Assembly: GCF_005280655.1 (NCBI RefSeq)
Contig: NZ_CP040058.1
Location: forward strand, 529,001 to 593,000
Length of the DNA stretch: 64,000 nt
From: Anaerostipes rhamnosivorans
Lineage (GTDB): Bacteria > Bacillota > Clostridia > Lachnospirales > Lachnospiraceae
Direction: 5' to 3'
Under the pieces are notes generated by a model. That model saw nothing but the letters and a program-made list of their open reading frames with translations, made no database searches and was not told the DNA's origin. A program made the translations under genes and the position numbers. Shown here in pieces: positions 54,963 to 64,000 of the stretch. Each line of letters starts with the position of its first letter. The stretch's first letter is position 1.

Positions 54963-54991
54963 GGCAGCCGAACAATTTGGCTGCCTTTTTG
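54963..54991 (+). terminator. Terminator of paralogue 2
   Basis: GGCAGCC pairs with GGCTGCC around a nine-base loop and is followed by TTTTT, just after the stop at 54956. Confidence 0.85.
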
Positions 54992-55131
54992 ATGTGTTTC
55001 GATTTTATCTGAAAGCTGTCATCATTATCTAACCATCAGGAACGATACTAACTCTTATAATGAATTTGTTTACATGATATATTTTGTCTTAGGAAGTGCA
55101 CTTGTGGACAGAAGAAAGGACGGAGGGAAAA

Positions 55132-58109
55132 ATGAAAAAACCATGGATGAACCGGCTGGCAGCGGTTTCATTGATCCTGGCAATGGGAACTGGAACGATT
55201 GTAAATGCTAAGGAAGAGGAAATGACTGGAAATCCGGGGGGGGGTACGAAATACAGCAGATAACCCCGAATGAAACATCTGAAAAACCAGCCGATACGGA
55301 TGAATCAGAACCAGCTACAGCCACTGAAAAAGAGGGAGAGGTTCCAATCTCATCCGAAGCTGAAAGAACAGAAAAAGTAAATTCTACTGAAGTAGCGTCA
55401 AAGAAGCCAGTCAAGAAACAAGAAAAGAAAGCTGGAACAAAGAGGGCTCTGGCTGAGAATGGGCAGACTTTACTGGATGTGAGTAAAGGAAGTATAACGA
55501 TCACAGAGAATGGAGCTGTCGGGGGCGGGTTGTCTGATAATGAGACGGAGTTAAATCCCAAAGGTTACTGGATCACAGGGACAACATCCTCTTATAGGGT
55601 TGTAGTTCAAAAGGGAGTAAGAACGCATCTTACACTGGATAATGTAAGTATAACCTGTAACACTTATGACTGTATTACTGTATCTCATGCATACGTGGTG
55701 ATTACTTTGATCGGACACAATCTTTTGGATTGTAAAGACCCGAGAAGTGAGTCTCAAGGAGGATGTGCTATAGGGAAAGACGGAATGGATGGAGAACTTA
55801 CGATTCAATGTCAGAAATCTGGAGAGAAGGGACATCAATGTAACGATACCTGTGGATCATTAGATGCAAAAGGACATAACTTGGATATTACCGCCATAGG
55901 CAGTACATGCAGAGGATTATACAGCGGAGTAGAAGAAATGGGATTTGCTAATTTTACAATAAGAGGCGGCAATATCGAAGCACAGGGAGGTGAGCATTCC
56001 TGTGGGATTGGTGCCGCCTGTGTATCCCAGATTCAAAGCGACGGTAAAGGATATGCAAAAAACATCAGGATTTCCGGAGGTAATATAAAAGCCACAGGAA
56101 CCAATCACGGTTCTGGAATCGGAGGTGGATATGGAACAAAAGTAGAGGGGCTTTATATTACAGGAGGTAAGGTTGAAGCGGTCGGAGGTCCAAGTGCACC
56201 AGGTATCGGAGCATCATATAATGACGGCGCCTCTAAACAAACGATGGAACTAATTGATTTTAAGATCAGCGGCGGGGATACCATTGTCATTGCTGTAGGA
56301 GATGCGGCAACGAACATGCCCGGAATAGGATCTGCAGGAGGTCCGTCTTATGTGACAGACGCAGTTGTAGTCCCCGATTTTGGTTATCAGGGATACATTC
56401 AGGATGGGACTTCCCTGACAAACTATAGCTTTGTGGAGGGAACGCCCTTTAAAGAAAAAAAAGAGCTGAATGTCAGCAGATTTTATACGAAAGTATATTT
56501 TGGACCATTTCGTGACGCAAATGGTATCGAAGATTCCACCAAAGAGCAGATCGGAGCCAATCATGTAATCAGCCAGACCGGAGGGGAGGCTTTCACAGAG
56601 GAGCAGCTAAAGGGGCTTGCCATGGTGACAGGCAAACAGGAGAACGGTTCAGACTTTCCGTATGATGACTTAACCTATGTGGACAAAGAACAGCTGGAAG
56701 CTGTCAATAAAGCCAAGACAGCCGGAAAAACCGGAGAGTTTCCAGTAACCTTTACAACACCCAGCGGAACAACAGCTACAATCACCGTCTTTCTGAAAGA
56801 TAAAGGAACGGATGCGGCGGAGATTCACCCGGAACAGATGGAACCGACTATAGCCGCTGATGACCATGTCACTGATTCAGGAGGGGATGCCTGGACAGAT
56901 GAAGATGTCCAGAAGCTTTGTGATGTGAAAGGAAAAAATGAGCAGGGAGTCACCTATGATCAAAAGAATCTGACACCAGATGCGGATCAGCTGGCAGTGA
57001 TCAATGAGAAAAAAACAGCCTCCATAGGAGGAAAGTTTGATTTGACCTTTACATCCCCATCAGGGAAAAAAGCTACAGTCCAGGTGACGCTAAAAGCTTA
57101 CGATGAAACTACAGAGGAAAATGGAGAGATCATCAAGGGACGAAACATCATCAGCCAGACCGGAGGAGCTGCATTTACAGACGAGCAGCTGAAGGAGTTT
57201 TCCGGAGTTGTGGCATGGGATGACACTGCGGCTCCGATCGTAAGGGCGGATCTTGTCTTAACGGACCGGGCCCAGATCGAAGAGATCAATCAGGCAAAAA
57301 CCGCGGGAAAGATCGGTGATTATCCGCTGACCATCGCAACTCCAAAGGGAACCCAGATCACCATCCATGTATATTTGAGAGACCAGGGCAGCAGCCACGA
57401 GGAAGGGGAAGAAGCCTCCAGCATCGGAGCCAACGGGTTCACAAAGCCAACGGGGGGAAAACTCTTCACAGAGGATGAGATCAAAGAGCTGTGCAAAGCG
57501 ATGGGAAAAGATCCATATGGAAACAATGAGGTGCCATCCGCAGATGCAGAGCAGATGAAAAAGATCAACGATGCCAAAGATAACTACCGAACAGGCGAAT
57601 TTCCGCTGACATTTACATTAAAGGATGGGACAAAGACTGTAGTCACCATAACCCTGACCGGGGTACATAAAGTGTCTTTTGACTCTGACGGAGGAGATTA
57701 CCAGCCGGAAGACCAGATGGTCAACGGAGGAGAAAAGGCTTCAGAGCCGAGAGAGCCTAAACGGAACGGATATACTTTTGAGGGCTGGTATTACATCGAT
57801 GAAAATGGAAAAGAAATAAAATGGGATTTTCAAACGCCTGTGAATGACAGCATGAGACTGAGAGCAAAGTGGAGCAGAGAGCCGGAGCCGACTTCGACAA
57901 AAGAAAAACCAACAACGGATAAGAAGCCTAAGCCAAAGAAAAAATCCTCACCTCAGAAGTGGAACTACAGAGAGATTACAGAAAAGAAAAGGCGGCGGGT
58001 TGCAAAAACAGGGGATGACAGCAGAATGTTATGGATACTTTTATGCCTGACAGGAGGAGTTGGAACAGCTGCCGGACTTTTCATTAGAAAGAGAAAATTG
58101 AAATCATAA
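55132..58109 (+). CDS. Phase-variable surface protein (paralogue 3), OFF frame in this sequence
   Basis: The ATG at 55132 (after ACGGAGGG) codes a signal peptide (MKKPWMNRLAAVSLILAMGT) to NPGGGTKYSR and stops at TAA. Past the G9 tract the other frame reads YEIQQITPNETSEKPADT and is open to 58109. One more G (10) or two fewer (7) joins the two into about 992 residues. The body repeats the layout of paralogue 2: beta-helix-like region, four repeats of about 90 residues (IGANHVISQTGGEAF type), a GYTFEGWYY repeat domain, VAKTGD, a membrane helix and RKRK. Paralogues 2 and 3 share a leader sequence. Confidence 0.85.
55236..55244 (+). repeat. Poly-G tract (G9), candidate phase-variation switch
   Basis: Nine G sit at the same place as in paralogue 2, after the signal peptide and before TACGAA. 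The frame relation is the same, so again one G more turns the gene on. Confidence 0.88.
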
Positions 58110-58120
58110 TTTTAGAAATC

Positions 58121-58150
58121 CAGGGTCAAAATAAAAATTTTGGCCCTGTT
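58121..58150 (+). terminator. Terminator of paralogue 3
   Basis: CAGGGTCAAAAT pairs with ATTTTGGCCCTG (one mismatch) around a short loop, followed by TTTGG. Confidence 0.7.
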
Positions 58151-58247
58151 TGGTTCATCAGGGAACTAACCTTATCTGGAAATATATTCTCTTGAAAAGT
58201 AGAGGACAGTATATAGTACTTACAGAGAAATGTGGGGAGGAAAATAG

Positions 58248-60359
58248 ATGAGAGAAGCAGATACGTGGAGTCAAATGATACTGGATGAATTGGATCATAT
58301 GATTTATCTCACAGATATGGGCAGTTATCAGCTTTTGTACATCAACCAATTTGGCAAGCAGCTGCTGGGGATTGGTGATGAGACAGAATATCTCGGAAAA
58401 ATGTGCTATCAGGTCCTGCAGGGATACAGTTCTCCGTGCAGCTTCTGCACCAACCATAAACTAAAAGAGCAAAGGGTTTATACGTGGCTGAACCATAATC
58501 AGATGCTGGACGAATATTTTGTGATCAAAGATAAGATTGTACATGAGAACGGAAGGGCTCTAAGGCTGGAGACCGCATATAATGTCACCAGTACAGAACA
58601 GGAAAAAGAAGAATTAAAGTTTAAACTGACCAATGAAGAGACATTGGTACACTGTATCCAGACATTAGGAGAATACGAAGACATGGATACCGCCATTCAT
58701 GAACTGTTAAAGATCATCGCAGATTTCTATCATGGGGACTGTGCCTATATTTTTGAAGTCGATGACAACAGGCAAAATATAAAAAAGACATATGAATGGT
58801 GTACCGGGCAGGATCAATGCAGGGACAGGCAGATAATATCCAGAAAAAAAGCAGAAAAGTGGCTGAATCAACTCCAGGAAAAAGGAGAGTTTTACATTCC
58901 AAATCAGAACGGGGAATCTGCCGGGAGCGAGATTTTAAAACTTAGAGGTGCTGACAGTCTGGCGGCAGCTCCATTGGCAGAAAAGGGAGAGATCACTGGA
59001 TTTATCGGTGTGGATAATCCTAAGATCAATACGCAGGGGCTTCTTCTGCTGAGATCCGTGGCCTCCTTTGTGTTGAATGATATCCAAAAGCGCAGGATGA
59101 AGAAAAAGTTTGAGCAGATGAGGTGTATCGACAGCCTGACAGGTTTGGAAAACCGGAATAAATATATGCAGGTTCTTCAGCAGATGGAAGATCAGCCAGT
59201 GAAAAACCTGGGAGTTGTATTCTTAAACTTGAATGGGCTGAAGGTGACCAATGATACTTACGGGCAGGCCTACGGAGACTGGCTGATTTACAGCACAGCA
59301 ACAGCGCTGACTGGAATTTTCAAAGAGCACGTCTACCGGACCGGAGGAGATGAGTACGTGGTTCTCTGTACAGAGATATCCAGGGAAGATTTTGAGCGCA
59401 AGGTCTCAAAACTCAGGGGAAATATAGAACAAAACAAAGAGCTCAGCGTCTCCATAGGAGCAGTATGGGATTCCGGAAAACGGGGAATCCAGGAACAGAT
59501 CGCCTATGCAGGTGAATTGATGTATATAGAAAAACAGATTTACTACAAAAGAAATCTGAATGTGGAATATAACCGTAGATCAGGGATCTCAAAATGCCTC
59601 ATAAGAGATATAGAAAAGGGTTTGTTTGTGGTCTATCTCCAGCCGAAGGTGAAGATCGAGACCGGTCAGATCATAGGGGCAGAGGCATTGGTCAGAAAGC
59701 TTAGGCCGGACGGTACCCTGATCATGCCGGATAAATTTATACCTATGTATGAGATGGAAAATGCGATCCGCCATATCGATCTGTTTGTTCTGGAGGAGGT
59801 ATGTAAGATCATCAGGCAGTGGAAACAGACAGCTGGATCTTCCCCGATGATATCGGTGAATCTTTCCAGAGTCACTTTGATGGAACCGGATATCGTCAAC
59901 AGTATTCTGAAAGTTTGCCAAAGCCACCAGGTGGACCCGTCCAACATCTGTATCGAGATCACGGAAAGCTCTTCCAAGATCCAGCTGGAAGAGTTAAGCC
60001 GGCTGGCGGAGGAGATCATTACTGCGGGATTTAAAATATCCTTGGATGATTACGGAACCGAATATTCCAATCTGGCGATTCTGTCCGCTATAGATTTTAA
60101 TGAGATCAAGCTGGACAAAAGTCTGATCGAAAGTCTGGAGACCAATGAAAAGTCCCAGGTTCTCGTCAAATATGTGATTCAGATGTGCAGGACATTAAAC
60201 CATATGATCCCTATTGCCGAAGGAATTGAGACCGAAGGCCAGATCAATATTTTAAAGGATTTGGGCTGTTGCTGCGGACAGGGCTATTTCTTTTCAAAGC
60301 CGATCCCCATTCATGAATTTTCTAAAGCTTATATCCAGCCGGAGGCTAAAACTAGCTGA
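58248..60359 (+). CDS. PAS-GAF-GGDEF-EAL cyclic-di-GMP enzyme
   Basis: The 703-residue cytosolic protein has a PAS-like domain (about 10-115, with a Cys cluster SSPCSFCTNH), GAF (about 130-280), GGDEF (about 290-410, GGDEY present at YRTGGDEYVVLC) and EAL (about 440-690). EAL motifs are intact: GAEALVRKL, SVNLSR, EITESSS, KLDKSL and AEGIET; DDYGTEYSNL replaces DDFGTGYSSL. Both synthesis and breakdown are therefore possible. It lies just behind the phase-variable surface genes but has its own start region. Confidence 0.9.
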   Translation: MREADTWSQMILDELDHMIYLTDMGSYQLLYINQFGKQLLGIGDETEYLGKMCYQVLQGYSSPCSFCTNHKLKEQRVYTWLNHNQMLDEYFVIKDKIVHENGRALRLETAYNVTSTEQEKEELKFKLTNEETLVHCIQTLGEYEDMDTAIHELLKIIADFYHGDCAYIFEVDDNRQNIKKTYEWCTGQDQCRDRQIISRKKAEKWLNQLQEKGEFYIPNQNGESAGSEILKLRGADSLAAAPLAEKGEITGFIGVDNPKINTQGLLLLRSVASFVLNDIQKRRMKKKFEQMRCIDSLTGLENRNKYMQVLQQMEDQPVKNLGVVFLNLNGLKVTNDTYGQAYGDWLIYSTATALTGIFKEHVYRTGGDEYVVLCTEISREDFERKVSKLRGNIEQNKELSVSIGAVWDSGKRGIQEQIAYAGELMYIEKQIYYKRNLNVEYNRRSGISKCLIRDIEKGLFVVYLQPKVKIETGQIIGAEALVRKLRPDGTLIMPDKFIPMYEMENAIRHIDLFVLEEVCKIIRQWKQTAGSSPMISVNLSRVTLMEPDIVNSILKVCQSHQVDPSNICIEITESSSKIQLEELSRLAEEIITAGFKISLDDYGTEYSNLAILSAIDFNEIKLDKSLIESLETNEKSQVLVKYVIQMCRTLNHMIPIAEGIETEGQINILKDLGCCCGQGYFFSKPIPIHEFSKAYIQPEAKTS

Positions 60360-60392
60360 CACTCTGGCTGTTATCATTTCTCCTTTCTTAAG

Positions 60393-60424
60393 ACAGCAGG
60401 TTCTGTAGAGCCTGCTGTTTTGTT
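60393..60424 (+). terminator. Terminator of the GGDEF-EAL gene
   Basis: ACAGCAGG pairs perfectly with CCTGCTGT around a ten-base loop and is followed by TTTTGTTG. Confidence 0.85.
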
Positions 60425-60444
60425 GTACACAGATACAAAATAAA

Positions 60445-60501
60445 TTGACATTCAGGCACGGTTGATATAAAGTGAAAGTACATAATCACATATAAGTGAA
60501 A
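60445..60501 (+). promoter_or_regulatory. Promoter and operator-like dyad of the glycyl-radical operon
   Basis: TTGACA (60445-60450) and TATAAA (60466-60471), a short 15-bp spacer, are followed by a 22-base block (60480-60501) holding the dyad TCACATATAAGTGA (TCAC-N6-GTGA). The same block, with two changes, lies at 63949-63970 before the next gene. TGAAAAAGTGTGCA also occurs near both. Confidence 0.55.
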
Positions 60502-60532
60502 AAGTGTGCACATAGTTTGAAAGGGGAAAATA

Positions 60533-62944
60533 ATGAGTGAAAGAATAAAAGCACTGAAACAGTATATCCAGGAGTTAAATGATCAGGGGGTGAGATCTAC
60601 CTATCTTTACCAGTATGTAGCTGACTCATTGCGAAAGACAGAAAATGAGCCGGTTCAGATTAGAAGGGCAAAAGCATTTTCTGATGTGTTGGCTAAGGTA
60701 AGGTTGGAGGTTCTGCCCTATGAACTGATCGCAGGGAGTATGCTCGGCATGTGCCCGGTATACGGTGTCCAGATGACAAAAGAAGAGCAGGAACAAAAGT
60801 CCATACAGACGATCGAAACGTATTTAAAGAAAAAGAAGAGTGATGAGAATTTTGACGGATCCCTTAAGTTTGAGGAGGGCCATGCAAAAAGCTTTGAAGA
60901 AGATTTCACAAGTAAAAAAAGCCGGTGGTCTCTGATGTCCCGGGTCCACCATGACGCCAGTATTGAGTTTCGGGATCTTCAAGATCAGATCTCTTTGATG
61001 GAAAAAAGATATGAAGGCTGCGGGGAGATTGAACCGTATGAGATTGGACGGGAGCTGGAGCGGGCATTTAAGATTCCTTATAATGAAGAAGATAAGAAAC
61101 TATACAGTGAACTTCCGTGGTTCGTAGGAAACCATTTGAATCTAAACTATGAAAAGGCATTAAAAAAAGGACTGTCAAAACTCAGGGAAGAGATCCTTGG
61201 CCGTTATGAGAGTGCCTCAGACGCAGACAGCTTAGAATTCTATCATGCAGCCCTCATCTCCATTGAGGCAGTGAGTACATTTATAAAAAGGTATGCGGAT
61301 CAATTAGACCAATGCAGCAGAAAGAAATCTGTGGACCATAAACGAAGGAAGGAATTAGAAGCAATGGCGTCTGTGTGCCTTAAGATTTCAGAGCAGCCGG
61401 CAGACTCTTTCTGTGAAGCAATACAGCTGACATGGATGCTGCACATCATTGCGAATATCCAGGGCGGCTCAGCGTTATCCTTCGGCAGGCTGGATCAGTA
61501 TTTATATCCGTTTTATGAAAATGACAGAAAACGGAATAAGATCACCCCTGATGAGGCAAAGGAGCTGCTGGGGTGTCTTTGGGTGAAGGTCAACGAGCCT
61601 AAAATGCGTACAGTCCAGAGCGTTACGCTGGGAGGGATCACACCGGATGGAACCGATGCGGTGAATGAATTGACCCGCCTTTGCCTGGAGACAGCAAGAG
61701 AGCTGAGTATGCCGTATCCGAATGTGGGACTCAGGGTAAACAGGCTGAATCCTGGCTGGATCTACGAGGAAGCTCTTGAGACTGTAAAAGCGGGATGCGG
61801 GCAGCCCATGCTGTTAAATGATGATATTTGGATCCCAAACATGATGGAGCTGGGATATACCCAGCAGCAGGCCAATGACTACTACAATATGGGCTGCGTG
61901 GAGATCATGGTCCCGGGGAAACAGCCCAACTGGGGAGTCACCGAGGCGATTGCATTTCCGGTGCTCATCGAGGAGGTCATGAGAAAGTGGGAAGCAGGAA
62001 CAGTAAAAATACATACTTTTGAGGACTTTATGAAGGCTTACCTTCAGGAGCTGGATGCCGCTATCGAGGCAGACCGGCAGGAGGCGGCGGAGAAGAGCGC
62101 CAATATGGCTGGGAGGTGTTATGATCCGTTTTCTTCCATTTTCATTGACGGCTGTCTGGAGAGCGGAAAAGATATGCTGCAGAACGGCAGTGAGTGTCCG
62201 GTGCACTGGTCTGTGTATGCCTACGGCATCGGTACGGCGGCGGATTCTCTGTGCGCTGTGAAGAAATTTGTTTTTGAAAAAGGAACTGTGACACTGGAGC
62301 AATTAAACAAAGCATTAAAGGCTGATTTTGCAGGGTATGAAATGCTCCGGATTATGCTGGACCGCCAGACTCCGGCTTACGGCAACGGAATCGAAGAGGT
62401 GGACAGTATTGCAGATATGGTGCTCACCCATTTTTCAAAGGCGGTTCTAAAACTGAATAAACTTTCGGATCGGGATAAATTCGTCTCTACGCTCTTTGGC
62501 TATTTTTTTCATATTTATCACGGAGAGATCGCGGGGGCGACCCCAAATGGGAGACATAAAGGAGAACCGTTCAGTGATAGTATGGGGCCGGGACAGGGAA
62601 AAGATGCCAAGGGCCCTACCAGGCTGTTGAACTCAGTTGTACGTTTGGACAGCCAGTATGTCACAGGAGGATATGCACTGAATTTTAAACTGAATCCGTC
62701 CATTTTAAATGATCCTAAGGGGAAACAGGCGGTGGTCAGTCTGCTGAAGACCTATATTGCCTCCGGTGGTCCCCAGATCCAGGTTTACACAACCAATCTG
62801 GAGGACATAAAGGATGCCCAGATACATCCGGAAAAACACAGGGATCTGATCGTGCGGGTAGGCGGATACTGTGAGTTCTTTGTCAATCTGGACAGAGTTC
62901 TGCAGAATGAGATCATCAACCGGACAATGTACGGGGAAGGATAA
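60533..62944 (+). CDS. Glycyl-radical enzyme of the PFL/glycerol dehydratase family, subtype unknown
   Basis: The 803-residue protein has the thiyl-radical Cys in YYNMGCVEIMVPGKQP and the radical Gly near the C-terminus in VRVGGYCEFFVNL (canonical RVAGYSAFF). The GCVE motif places it with the dehydratases and C-N/C-S/C-O lyases rather than pyruvate formate-lyase, but the MVPGKQPNWGVTEAI stretch that follows does not match the GCVEP type of choline or glycerol enzymes. It needs anaerobic activation by the radical-SAM protein encoded next. No microcompartment genes are nearby. Confidence 0.9.
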   Translation: MSERIKALKQYIQELNDQGVRSTYLYQYVADSLRKTENEPVQIRRAKAFSDVLAKVRLEVLPYELIAGSMLGMCPVYGVQMTKEEQEQKSIQTIETYLKKKKSDENFDGSLKFEEGHAKSFEEDFTSKKSRWSLMSRVHHDASIEFRDLQDQISLMEKRYEGCGEIEPYEIGRELERAFKIPYNEEDKKLYSELPWFVGNHLNLNYEKALKKGLSKLREEILGRYESASDADSLEFYHAALISIEAVSTFIKRYADQLDQCSRKKSVDHKRRKELEAMASVCLKISEQPADSFCEAIQLTWMLHIIANIQGGSALSFGRLDQYLYPFYENDRKRNKITPDEAKELLGCLWVKVNEPKMRTVQSVTLGGITPDGTDAVNELTRLCLETARELSMPYPNVGLRVNRLNPGWIYEEALETVKAGCGQPMLLNDDIWIPNMMELGYTQQQANDYYNMGCVEIMVPGKQPNWGVTEAIAFPVLIEEVMRKWEAGTVKIHTFEDFMKAYLQELDAAIEADRQEAAEKSANMAGRCYDPFSSIFIDGCLESGKDMLQNGSECPVHWSVYAYGIGTAADSLCAVKKFVFEKGTVTLEQLNKALKADFAGYEMLRIMLDRQTPAYGNGIEEVDSIADMVLTHFSKAVLKLNKLSDRDKFVSTLFGYFFHIYHGEIAGATPNGRHKGEPFSDSMGPGQGKDAKGPTRLLNSVVRLDSQYVTGGYALNFKLNPSILNDPKGKQAVVSLLKTYIASGGPQIQVYTTNLEDIKDAQIHPEKHRDLIVRVGGYCEFFVNLDRVLQNEIINRTMYGEG

Positions 62945-62947
62945 AAT

Positions 62948-63823
62948 ATGAAAAAAGAAATCAAGGGACTGGTTTTTGGGATACAGCATTTTTCCATCCA
63001 TGACGGTGAGGGAATCCGCAGCAATGTCTTTTTAAAAGGATGCCCTCTGCGGTGCCTTTGGTGCCATAATCCCGAAGGAATTTCCACCAGGATGGAACTG
63101 CAGTACTTTGAGAACCGCTGCCGCCGGTGCGGCAGGTGCAGGGAAGTATTCAAAGATTTAAAGGCAGTATCAGGAGAACCAGACAGCATAAAAGAAAGGT
63201 TTGCCGAAAACTGTCCGTACGGCGCTCTGGAGTTGGTGGGAAGTTATATGACAGCAGATGAGGTGCTTTATGAGGTGCGGGAGGATCAGGCGTTCTTTTG
63301 CACAAGCGGAGGGGGGATCACCCTGTCTGGGGGAGAGCCGATGATGCAGACAGACTTTGCCCTGGAATTGCTCAAGAAATCAAAAGAGGCAGGGTTATCG
63401 ACGGCAATGGAGACCAGCGGTTATTCGGACCAGAAGAATTATGAACGGATATATCCTTATGTAGACGAGTTTTTATGGGACTTCAAAGAGACAGACAGAA
63501 GAAGGCATAAAGAATTGACAGGCGCAGATAACCGGAGGATCTTGGACAATTTAAAATTTCTCTGTGAAAAAGGCGCGTCTGTCACGCTGAGATGCCCGGT
63601 GATCCCAGGGGCTAATGATACCAAGGAGCACTTTCAGGGAATTGCAGATCTTCTGAACCGGATGGACGGCCTAAATGGCTGGGAGCTCATGCCCTATCAC
63701 TGTCTGGGTACAGCAAAAGAGAAACGGCTGGGAGAGAGCAATGGAAGAGAATTCAGTGTTCCCTCCCAAGAAACGGTAAGTCAGTGGAAAGAAAAAATCA
63801 TCAAGTATCAGCGGAAAGCTTAA
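62948..63823 (+). CDS. Glycyl-radical enzyme activase (radical SAM)
   Basis: The 291-residue protein has the radical-SAM CxxxCxxC motif in GCPLRCLWCHNPEG, GEPMMQTDFALELL, and one ferredoxin-like insert with CRRCGRC and a lone CPYGALEL, so the second auxiliary cluster of many activases is reduced. It abstracts hydrogen from the Gly of the enzyme at 60533. The start lies three bases after that gene's stop. Confidence 0.92.
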   Translation: MKKEIKGLVFGIQHFSIHDGEGIRSNVFLKGCPLRCLWCHNPEGISTRMELQYFENRCRRCGRCREVFKDLKAVSGEPDSIKERFAENCPYGALELVGSYMTADEVLYEVREDQAFFCTSGGGITLSGGEPMMQTDFALELLKKSKEAGLSTAMETSGYSDQKNYERIYPYVDEFLWDFKETDRRRHKELTGADNRRILDNLKFLCEKGASVTLRCPVIPGANDTKEHFQGIADLLNRMDGLNGWELMPYHCLGTAKEKRLGESNGREFSVPSQETVSQWKEKIIKYQRKA

Positions 63824-63906
63824 GGCTGTTTTACAGCAGCAGGCGAACACCAGAATTAGTGTGAAAGAAATTATAGCCACATCAATGAAAAAGTGTGCAT
63901 TTTGTC

Positions 63907-63970
63907 TTGACAGAAGGATTCGGGACCGATATAATAAGATCATAAAGAACATAATCACACATAGGTGAAA
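63907..63970 (+). promoter_or_regulatory. Promoter and operator-like dyad of the next gene (beyond the window)
   Basis: TTGACA (63907-63912) and TATAAT (63930-63935) with a 17-bp spacer are followed by the block 63949-63970 holding TCACACATAGGTGA. It is the same block as before the glycyl-radical gene. The gene itself, perhaps starting at the ATG 63973, runs past the window end. Confidence 0.65.
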
Positions 63971-64000
63971 TAATGAACAAAAGTGTATGTGAAAACAAAA

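Overview
The window is a chromosomal stretch from an anaerobic, low-to-middle GC Gram-positive bacterium, most likely a Clostridia/Lachnospiraceae gut commensal. The evidence is strong AGGAGG ribosome-binding sites with frequent TTG/GTG starts, a T-box leader on aspS, a sigma-54/PRD-controlled mannose-family PTS, glycyl-radical chemistry, ferredoxin-type aldo/keto reductases, ECF-type nickel import and wall-anchor-like surface proteins. No rRNA, tRNA, CRISPR array, prophage or complete insertion sequence was recognised.

Layout. 1-2325: p-aminobenzoate genes (pabA end, pabB, pabC). 2348-9753: ferredoxin-domain aldo/keto reductase, membrane metallophosphoesterase, HxlR regulator, a class M sirtuin with its macrodomain partner, a Zn-phospholipase-C-like protein, an Mbeg1-like hydrolase and an EamA transporter. 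9722-11237: a divergent LysR/DUF4865 pair in which both genes are broken. 11377-20010: glpK, then what looks like one operon: aldo/keto reductase, larB, larC (split by a frameshift), larE, larMN, larQ, larO and merR, headed by a MerR-type promoter with a 19-bp spacer. 20102-23800: large PAS/GGDEF/EAL protein. 23884-24366: structured repeat. 24398-26489: T-box and aspS. 26656-28029: TerC-like protein. 28190-38000: LevR-type sigma-54 activator and its PTS/aldolase/dehydrogenase operon, each preceded by a near-identical -24/-12 promoter. 38246-40633: surface protein, paralogue 1. 40721-42921: CoA-transferase and enoyl-CoA hydratase. 43137-43963: DUF1905 and a DUF2200 gene split exactly by the structured repeat. 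44108-50562: ClC transporter, ung, HAD phosphatase, transglutaminase-like protein, DD-carboxypeptidase, lipid kinase. 50714-60359: membrane-tethered ECF sigma factor, two surface-protein paralogues each with a poly-G tract just after the signal peptide, and a GGDEF/EAL protein. 60533-63823: glycyl-radical enzyme and its activase.

Main points of interest. (1) The two tandem surface proteins look phase variable: the signal peptide and body are in different frames across G12 and G9 tracts, and both would be restored by the same +1 (or -2) change. (2) A mobile structured repeat, built of hairpins with unrelated stems but a related 29-nt loop, sits in two large copies and one solo hairpin; one copy is cleanly inserted into a DUF2200 gene. 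(3) Two aldo/keto reductase promoters share a MerR-type operator, and the second heads an operon that carries nickel-pincer cofactor genes and ends in a MerR gene with Cys52. (4) A sirtuin/macrodomain ADP-ribosylation pair stands without the usual lipoyl-carrier genes. (5) The aspS T-box appears to carry an Asn (AAC) rather than an Asp specifier.
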